From Flavobacteriales bacterium (GTDB lineage Bacteria; Bacteroidota; Bacteroidia; Flavobacteriales_F; PHOS-HE28), in the NCBI GenBank assembly GCA_016710015.1, contig JADJLR010000009.1, positions 124,001 through 188,000 on the forward strand: DNA of 64,000 nucleotides, written 5' to 3'. Positions 8,502 to 17,300 of the stretch are shown in pieces. The position numbers and the translations under genes were made by a program. The stretch's first letter is position 1. Each line of letters starts with the position of its first letter. The notes below the pieces were generated by a model. That model did not search any database, was not told the origin of the DNA, and saw only the letters and a list, made by a program, of their open reading frames with translations.

Positions 8502-10409
8502 TCAGGGTTTTGAGCGAACATCGGCCATCCCTTCCACTCCGGTGACCTTGAACTCGGTGCGCCGGTTGGCCTGATGGTCCTCTTCGGAGCAGTGTACGCC
8601 ATTGCTGCACGTGTTCACCAGTGCACTTTCACCGTATCCTTTTGCGGTGATGCGTGCAGGATCCACACCGCGTTGGATCAAGTAGTTCACTGCAGAATTG
8701 GCACGGGCATCCGAAAGGACCAAATTGTACAGATCGCCGCCACGAGCATCGGTGTGTGATCCCAGCTCGAAGCTAGTGGTCGGATTGTCCAAGAATAAGC
8801 GCGCAAGCTTATCCAACTCGATCACAGCATCCGGACGGATGGCCCATTCGTCGTAATCGTAATAGATGTTGTTGATCGTGATCGCTTCGCCGATCTTGAT
8901 GGTCTTCAAGGAGAGTTCCACTGAAAGGGTGTCGCTACGCATCAAACCTTTTGTGCTGAGGGCGACCGAAGTGGCGAGTTTGTCCTGATGCGCGCCCCGA
9001 ATATTGAAATCGGAATTCGCGCCCAATTTGAAAGCGAATTTTCCCGCTTCGTCCGTCAAGCGCGAGTGGTCCTCGCCAGAGGTGAGGTCGTGCAGTACCA
9101 CTTCGGAATTCGAAAGGAAGCGCTGCGACTCGTCCATGACGATACCCTGTAGGTAGAACTCGGGTTCGTTCATGATGAATACGAATACTTGGTCGAATCC
9201 TTCTCGGTTACTGCTCAAGAAACCGGCCTTGCCCGTACTGTCCAATACGAAGTGGAAGTCATCGTGCGGCGTATTGATCGGGGCGTTCAAGTTCTTGGGT
9301 TCGGTCCAGATCCCGTTCTGTTCGTGTACTTCAAAGATGTCCAAGCCACCCATGTTGGAATGGGCCGTGCTGGAGAAGTGCAGTGCGTTCCCGTTGATCG
9401 TTGGGAAGAGTTCGTTGCCTGCGGAGTTGACCGTGCTGCCGAGGTTCTCGGGTTCGGACCATCCAGAACCGTTGTTGCGACAACGCCAGATGTCCGTGCC
9501 ACCGAACCCGCCGGGGCGATCACTGGCGAAGAACAGTGTGTGGCCATCTGCGGAAAGTGCCGCATGACCCGTGGACCAAACGTCACTGTTGTATGCGAAT
9601 TCGTGCAGGTCCCCCCAGTGGCCATCCTCATCCCGAATGGCGCGAAAGAGCTTCAAGTGGCTGGTGTTCCGGTCGTCCTTCACGAGTTTGTGCTTCAGGT
9701 AGTTGCTGCGCGTGAAGTACAAGGCCTTACCATCTGCGCTCAGCGTGGCCGGGCCCTCATGGTAGGCGCCGTTGACCAGGCCGAGTATCGGCTCTGCATC
9801 ATTCCACATTGCGATGGATCGCTTCTCACAGTAGTAGAGGTCCAAGAAAGGACGCTCGTTCCATGGGTTGCCGTTCGCATCGCGCATGTCCTTTTCACCG
9901 GCCACGAGAATACCTTTTCCGTAGGGTGTCGCGGAGAAGGCGGTCGCGATCCCTGGAAGTGTGAGTCGGTTCACGAAGAAGCGTCCGCTATCCGCATAGA
10001 AGGTGGAGTAATCTTGGGTGGATCCGTAAAGATCCATGGCGCGCTTGTTCTCTGGTGTATCTTCCAGAACGCGAAGGAACATCTCGCCGGCGCGCTGCTG
10101 TTGCCCGGTGGCCATCAACACTTCGCCGAAGGCCATCGCTGTGTCCCCGCGAAGTGCATGTGCCGATTCCAAGGCTTCATAGTTCAGGAGAGCCTTGTCC
10201 ATGATGTTGTTCCGGCGATAAGCGTCTGCCAATCGAGTACGTGCTGCACGGTCTTCTTTATGATCGAGGATACGCTCGTAGTTCCGGGCAGCCTTCGGGA
10301 ATTGCAGCAATCCATACGCCTGGTCCGCGCGTTGCATGCGGATCCCAGCACAACCGGAGAGTAAGGCCAGAACAAGAGCGAATACCGGAAGAGGATAGCG
10401 CTTCATCAT
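8502..10409 (-). CDS. OmpA-family lipoprotein with TPR and PD40 propeller repeats (PorE-like)
   Basis: 635 residues. A lipobox LLSGC (Cys20) is followed by a TPR-like helical region (~25-140) and PD40/WD40-like propeller blades (~195-400, e.g. LSADGHTLFFASDRPGG, SSTAHSNMGGLDIF). A carboxypeptidase-regulatory-like beta domain (~410-490) and a C-terminal OmpA peptidoglycan-binding domain (~510-630, GSHTDARG...LSDARANSAVNYL) follow. This architecture is that of PorE-like proteins which, by established work on P. gingivalis, link T9SS components to peptidoglycan. The start shares one base with the PorP/SprF stop (TGATG), so the two are co-translated. It probably anchors the barrel and adhesin encoded upstream. 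Confidence 0.9.
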   Translation of the reverse strand: MMKRYPLPVFALVLALLSGCAGIRMQRADQAYGLLQFPKAARNYERILDHKEDRAARTRLADAYRRNNIMDKALLNYEALESAHALRGDTAMAFGEVLMATGQQQRAGEMFLRVLEDTPENKRAMDLYGSTQDYSTFYADSGRFFVNRLTLPGIATAFSATPYGKGILVAGEKDMRDANGNPWNERPFLDLYYCEKRSIAMWNDAEPILGLVNGAYHEGPATLSADGKALYFTRSNYLKHKLVKDDRNTSHLKLFRAIRDEDGHWGDLHEFAYNSDVWSTGHAALSADGHTLFFASDRPGGFGGTDIWRCRNNGSGWSEPENLGSTVNSAGNELFPTINGNALHFSSTAHSNMGGLDIFEVHEQNGIWTEPKNLNAPINTPHDDFHFVLDSTGKAGFLSSNREGFDQVFVFIMNEPEFYLQGIVMDESQRFLSNSEVVLHDLTSGEDHSRLTDEAGKFAFKLGANSDFNIRGAHQDKLATSVALSTKGLMRSDTLSVELSLKTIKIGEAITINNIYYDYDEWAIRPDAVIELDKLARLFLDNPTTSFELGSHTDARGGDLYNLVLSDARANSAVNYLIQRGVDPARITAKGYGESALVNTCSNGVHCSEEDHQANRRTEFKVTGVEGMADVRSKP

Positions 10410-11338
10410 CAGAAATAGCGAGGGGACTTGATACGAATGGGTTCTTTTCCGAGATCCATGCCCAGCATGATCTCGTGACTACCATTGGAATAGTTCCGCA
10501 GTTTCGAGGTGGTCATATCATAGGCATAACCGATCCGGAGCATGGGGTTGATCTGGTATTCCAGCATGCCCACCAGCGCATCACCGGTGCGGTATCCAAG
10601 GCCGATCCAGACCCGCTCCCGATAGAGCAGGTTGCAGTTCACATCCGCCTCCACTGGTGCGGACGGTGTGTACTTCACCATGGTGCTTGGCTTGATGTCC
10701 ATGGATCCATTCAGTGGGAACACCTTGCCTGCGTGCAGGTAGTAGTGCTGTGTGAAATAGTGATCCAGAACTCCCGCCGGGTCCAAGGAGAGTTTCCCGT
10801 CTGCGGCATAGATGGTGGGAATGGAGAGTCCGACGTAGGATGTGGCATCGTACCAATACATGCCGAAGCCGAATTTGCCCACGGGCGCGTTGGAGATGCT
10901 GTTGGCGAATACTTGGTCGTTCGCATCCCAATACGTGAGTTGGCTGAGGTCGGCCGAATACAGGGAGAGCCCTGCGCGAAGCCCAAAGGCGAGTTTGCTG
11001 CCTTCGCTCACGCGGATGTGGTATGCATAGTGACCTGCGATATCCAGGTCCCTGCTTACCCCGATGCGGTCGTGAACAATGGAAAGACCGGCACCCATCT
11101 TTCCTTTCATCAATGGTGCATCCACGGCCATCATGCTCGTCTGGGGAGCACCGTCGACACGCAACCATTGGGCCCTGTGCAACAAGCTGCTGCTCATGTA
11201 CGGGTGGCTGCCTGCATACGCGGGGTTCAAGAAGAGCTGGTTGAACATGTATTGGCTCACCATCACCTCTTGCTGTGCAAGGGCACGGCCAAGCCCTGCA
11301 CAAGCGAGGGCGGTCAGCACGAGTTGGCGAAAGTTCAT
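10409..11338 (-). CDS. PorP/SprF-family outer-membrane barrel (T9SS type B partner)
   Basis: Outer-membrane beta-barrel of the PorP/SprF family, about 309 residues. The signal peptide MNFRQLVLTALACAGLGRALAQ is followed by the family hallmark VSQYMFNQLFLNPAYAGS. Strands such as GKMGAGLSIVHDRIG and a C-terminus ending in RIKSPRYF complete the barrel. An in-frame start at 11362 would lie inside the adhesin stop codon; the tandem ATGs at 11341/11338 precede the signal peptide directly. In F. johnsoniae SprF is needed to export the type B adhesin SprB (established). Here the adhesin lies immediately upstream and the OmpA lipoprotein overlaps downstream, forming a three-gene export/anchoring module. 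Confidence 0.93.
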   Translation of the reverse strand: MNFRQLVLTALACAGLGRALAQQEVMVSQYMFNQLFLNPAYAGSHPYMSSSLLHRAQWLRVDGAPQTSMMAVDAPLMKGKMGAGLSIVHDRIGVSRDLDIAGHYAYHIRVSEGSKLAFGLRAGLSLYSADLSQLTYWDANDQVFANSISNAPVGKFGFGMYWYDATSYVGLSIPTIYAADGKLSLDPAGVLDHYFTQHYYLHAGKVFPLNGSMDIKPSTMVKYTPSAPVEADVNCNLLYRERVWIGLGYRTGDALVGMLEYQINPMLRIGYAYDMTTSKLRNYSNGSHEIMLGMDLGKEPIRIKSPRYF

Positions 11339-11361
11339 CATTGCGTTCGATCCAAGAGGCA

Positions 11362-14300
11362 TCAGCGACGTAGGTCTACGAACCCTTGGAGGGTGCGCGT
11401 TCCATCGTTTATACTCAGGATCACGAAGTATGTTCCATCCGGGAGCTTTTCTCCTTGGTTGTTCTCACCTTTCCACTGGTTGCTGTAGTTGGGGTGTTCG
11501 TACACCACGTTGCCCCACCGGTTCAATACGGTGAACAGGTTCTTTGCGTATCCGTCAATACCTCGAATGTCGAAGAAGTCATTCGCACCGTCTTCATTCG
11601 GACTGAAACCGGTCGGCATGACCAGGTCGTTCGCTTCGGTCAGCGTTTCCGTGAGACTATGGGTGCAACCGTTGGCATCCGTCACCTCCAAGGTGTATGG
11701 GCCTGCAGCAAGCCCCGAGATCGAAGCGGTCACTGCACCATTGGACCAGAGTAAGGAGTAAGGGAGCGTGCCGCCATCCACGATCGTGTTGATGGATCCG
11801 TCCTGGGCACCATATCCGCTCACGTTATATCCGTTCGCGAAAGTGCTCACATCAGCATCGATGGTGATCGCAGTAGGCTGCGCGATCGCATACGTGCTGG
11901 ACAGCGTACATCCGTTCGCATCGTTCACGATCACTTCATAGATGCCAGCGGAAAGATTCGAGATATCCTCAGAAGTACTGCCATTGCTCCAAGCAAAGCT
12001 GTACGGTTGTGTGCCGGAGGAGAGTTGGAGATCGATCGTTCCAGTGGTTCCACCATGGCAATCCACCGGACCAAGGATGGCGGATCCGACAAGAGCAGGA
12101 GAACCATTCACCTCTCCATTGCTAGTGGCTGTGCAGCCGTTCGCATCCGTGATCGTTACTTGGTAGGATCCCGGTTCCAAACCTGCAAGGTCTTCGCTCT
12201 GGTCCCCATTGTCCCATGCATAGGCGTAGGGGGCAGTGCCTCCGGAAACGCTCAGGTCCACCGTGCCATTGGCGGCACCGCAACCAGCGTTGGAGGTCGA
12301 TGTGTTCGCAGTGATGCTGGTCGGTGCAAGAATGGTCACGCATGCTTCGGAGGCGCAACCGTTCGCGTCCAACACACCGAGGCAATAGGTTCCCTCACCC
12401 AGATCTTCGATCGCGGACAAGGTGGACGTGAAGCCATTCGGTCCGCTCCATAGCAAGGTGAATGGACCTGTACCTCCCGTCACGATCGATGCGATGGAAG
12501 CATCATTCACGCCTTCGCAGGAGATCGCGGTTCCACCGGGGAAAAGGAATGCATCCAATGTCGGCAGGAGAGGATCTGGAGTGATTAGGTCCACGGTCTG
12601 TTCCACGGTGCAACCGTTCAGATCGCTGATGTTCGCGATGTAGGTGCCACCGATCAGATCCATCAGATCCTCGGTTCCTGCGGAGTATCCTTCTGGTCCG
12701 GACCATGCGACCCCATAGCCGCCGTTCCCGCCGCCAACGGTCAGGTCGATAGCACCGTCCGTAGCGCCTGCACAAGTGGTGCCGCTTCCGTTGAATACGG
12801 AGGTGATCGTGGTGGCCCAGAGTGCGGTGTCCGGTTCGGTGAGGGTTACCGAGGTGAAGAAATTGCACTGGTTCGCATCGGTCACGACGAGCTCATAGGC
12901 GTAATCACCGGCCGGAAGGTTCGTGACATCCTCGGTCACGAATTCCAAGCTATCGGGTCCGCGCCAACTGAACACGTAAGGTCCGGTCCCTCCACTGATG
13001 GTGGCATCGATCCATCCATCGGAAAAGCCGAAGCAACTCACATTGGTTCCGCTTGGGTACACGGAAAGGGTCAATTCAGCATCCACACCGTTCTGTGGTT
13101 CGGTCAGTGTGATGGTCGTATCAAGGACACAACCGTTGAGGTCGGTGATGGTGATGCCGTAATCACCCGCTATCAAACCGGTGTTCTGCAATGCGTTGGA
13201 GCTATACCCTCCCGGACCGGAAACGGAGGTCGAGTAGGTGGGAACACCTCCGGCCGGAGCGAGTTCGATCACGCCGGTACTGTCTCCTTGGCATTGGAGG
13301 TTGTACAGACCGAAGAAGGAAGTGTACGTACCACTGGAGAGAGGAGCTGGGGCATCGATGACGGTCGAGAACGAATCATCGCAACCGAGCTGGTCGGAAA
13401 CGGTCACTGTGTAGCTGCCGCTGGCCAGACCTGTAGGGTCCTCATCGTTCGCGACGAAACCGTTCGGACCACTCCAAGAGTATGCGTATGGAGCACCGCC
13501 ACCAGAGATGGTGACATCGATGCCACCTTCTATTGCCCCAGCGCACAAGTTGGACGTGTTGCTGAACGCGGCTTGCAACGGTGCCACGGCATCCATGGTG
13601 AAGGTGGTGTCCAACGAACAACCATTGGCATCGTGAATGGAGAGGACGTATTCGCCGGGAGTCAAAGCGGAAACATCGACCTGTTGACTACCGAAACCAT
13701 CGGGTCCGGTCCAGTCGAATTCGTAGGCTGTTGCGCCACCGCTCACGGTCACTGTGACTGCTCCATCGTTTCCTGCGCAGCTTATCGGCAGACCATCGAA
13801 ATCGGAGAATGCCAGGACCACGTCCAACTCACCTGGTGCGGTCAGGGTAGCCGTTGCGGATCCCGTGCAACCGTTCGCGTCATTTACCCAAAGGTCATAC
13901 GTTCCTGCGGTCAAGCTGGTCAAATTCGGGTCCGTACTGGTGAATCCATCGGGTCCGCTCCATGCATATCCGTATCCCGGTGTACCGCCCGTGACCGCAG
14001 AATAGAACACACCGACCGAAACGGTAGCACAAGGAATGTTGTATCCACCGTTGTAGGTCACGGTGGAAAGCCCCACCTGCAATGGACTCGGTTCCGTGAT
14101 CAGTGTGCTGCTCGTGTGGATACATCCATTCGCATCCGTCACGTGTAGGTCGTAGTTGCCAGCCAGCAATCCATCGAGGGCCGTGGCGGTCGAAACGTAT
14201 CCGTCCGGACCGGTCCAGTTGACCGTGTAGGGTGCTGTTCCACCAGTGATCTCTGCCTCCAAGGCACCGTCGTCGCCGCCTGCACAGAGGATGTTGGCAC

Positions 14301-17300
14301 CACTTGGCCCCACCTCGCTCAACACGTCAACGGTCACGCTCTCTGGTGCCAGCAAGGTGTAGGAGTCACTGAAGGTGCAGCCATTGGCATCCAATAGGGT
14401 GACATCGTAAATGCCTGCTGTGATCGCCGTGAGGTCCTCGGTGTCAGCACCGTTGCTCCAGCTGAATGCATAGGGTGAAGCTCCACCCATAACGGAAAGA
14501 TCGATGCTTCCATCAAAGGCTCCGTTGCATGTGACGTTGCTGCCGTTGATATCCGACAACGTCGCGGACAGATCGATCGGCGAAGGTGCGGTCAGTGTTC
14601 GCGTTACGGATGAGGTGCAACCGTTCGCATCCGTGACCACGGCTTCGTAGACCCCTGCGGACAAGTTCGTCAAGTCCTCGGTGGTCATCGGTGCGCCCAC
14701 ACCATCGTTCCAAACGATGCTGTACGGAGCAGTGCCACCGGTGATCGTCAAATCGATCGCTCCATCCGATGCACCGGCGCAAGAGATATGATCGCCACTG
14801 ACCGTGGAAGAGGTCGAGAGGGAAAGATCGATCGCCGTTGGTGCCGTGATCGTAGCATTGGCGCTGGACATGCAACCATTCGCATCGGTGACCTGCCCAT
14901 TGTAGAGTCCGGGAAGCAGTCCGGTGATGCTTGGCAAGGTGGAGGAATAACCATCCGGTCCGCTCCAGAGCACATCGTACGGGGCCGTGCCACCGGTCGA
15001 CATGATCCCGATGGTTCCGTCCGCCGCTGTGGCGCAGCTGATCGGTGATCCATTGTAGTTCGAGGTCGCGGTGGAAGAACCGAGTTCTTCGGGAGTGCTC
15101 AACATCACTTGCGTTGACAGGGCGCATCCATTTAGATCCGTTGCTGTTGCGGTGTAGTTCCCAGACACGAGTCCGACCAGATCCTCATCTGTGGAAGTGA
15201 ATCCATTCGGCCCGGACCATTCCACCGTGTAGGAACCTGCACCACCCGTGATATCCAAGGCAATGCTACCATCCGATGCTCCCAGGCAACTCACACCCCA
15301 TCCACCAGCGAACGAGTTTGCCGTGGCGGTGAGTTCCAAAGACCCCGGTTGTCCTACATTGAATGCTTCGGTGATCGTGCAACCGTTCGCGTCGACGGCG
15401 GTCATGGTATAGACTCCTGCACCAATACCGGAGATGTCCTCAGAAGAGCTTACGAACCCATTCGGGTCGGTCCATTGCACGGTGTAGTCCGGTGTTCCGC
15501 CCACAAGCGTGATGTCGACGGCTCCATCTTTGGAGCCTTGGCAAGCTGCTGTGGAAACCACACCAGATGCGGTCAGTTCCGTTGGTTCGGCCAGAGTGAT
15601 GATCGTATCCTTGGCACAACCGAAGAAGTCGATCAGAGACAAGCTGTACGTGCTAGGCCCCAATGCGGTGATGTCCTCAAGTCCGCTGGTTTGCGCATTT
15701 CCATCCGTCCAGATGTGCGAATAGGGGCCTTGACCACCGGTGACCGTCAGGTCGATGCTTCCATCGGAAGCGCTGTTACACGATATCGAAGTGGTGACCA
15801 CCTCGAATTCCAGTGCAGTAGTTGCTCCTTGTATGGTGACCGGAAAGTGTTTCGTATCCGTACAGCCGTTCGCATCCACCACCGCTACGGTGTACAGTCC
15901 AGGTGCAAGACCGGTGGCTGTGGCTCCGATGATCGCTGGATCCGTGTCCCAAGTGATCTGGTAGGATCCACTTCCTCCGGTCAATGCGATCGTTGCCTCG
16001 CCATTGTTCGCACCGAAACAAGACACGTGCAGGACTTGATCGAAGAACGCGCTGATCCCTTCAGCAGGTTGGGCGATGATGGCCGAGTTGGTAGCTGTGC
16101 AACCGCGCGCATCCGTAACGGTGAGTTCATACTCGCCTGCGGTCAGGTTAGAGGCTTGCGCCGTGGTCTGTGACGGTGCCGTGTCCCAGACGATGTCGTA
16201 GGGTGCTGTTCCACCGGAAGCAGTCGCAGTGGCATTGCCTTCTGGTGCCCCGAAGCAAAGCACGTCGGTGACGTTGGAGATGGAAACGCCGAGCGGTGCG
16301 GCGGGACCGGTCACATCGATCGCGCTATCGAAGGAGCAACCGTTGGCATCCGAGATGGTGCAGGTCCATGTGCCAACAGGCAGGCCCACGGCATTGGCCG
16401 TGTTCTGGCCTGGTGTGGTGTTCCATTGGTAGGTATACGGTGCCGTTCCACCGGCAGCCACCACCTGGGCGATACCGGTCTCGCCACCGAAGCATGCGAC
16501 ATCATCGACCAACGTGTTGTTCGCCGTGATCGCGGCAGGTCGTGTCAATGTGATCGATGCATTCACCACGCAATCGTTCGCATCGGTGAGTTGAGCGATG
16601 TATGTCCCGGCCACCAACGAGCCGATATTCAACGTGGTCGCTTGGAAAGCGTTCGGGCCATTCCAGACTACATCGATGGGTGCGACCCCTCCGCTCACGG
16701 CCATGGCGATACTGCCATCCGCTGCCCCGTTACAGGTCAGGTTCCAACCACCGGCCACGGTCGGCGAGGTAGGTGCGGCGAGGATCGCAGGCGGAGCGTT
16801 CAATTCGTATTCAGCGGAACTGGAGCAACCGTTGTCATCGGTCACCACATACGTGTACGTTCCCGGCTCGGCACCAGTGATGTCCATGGTGTTCGCGACA
16901 AAGGACCCAGGGCCACTCCATGCGTGTGAATACGGCAACGTTCCGCCGTTCACAGTTTGTGATACGGTACCGTCGTTCGATCCTGCACAACTCACTTCAA
17001 AGCCATTGTGATCGGAGGTCGTGCCAGTGATCGTGAACAATCCGGGCTGTCCAACATCGAAATTTCGTGTGGCCGAGCATCCTTGGGCATCGGTAACACT
17101 CAACGTGTACACGCCAGCTTGGATGTCATCGATATCAACGGTGGTCGCTGTGGATCCATCTGGGCCGGTCCACGAAATGGTGTAGGGTGAAGTTCCGCCG
17201 GATACGCTGGCATCCACAGCACCATCGGCCGCACCGCCACAGGTCGCCGCCGTAACGTTTCCGGTAAGTGCGAGTGGTGCGCTCGGTTGCGTGATGGTGA

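Noticed and set aside
9189..11488. Long plus-strand frames over the OmpA/PD40 and PorP genes
   Set aside because: Antisense shadows; the minus-strand genes have clear domains, signal peptides and coupled starts.
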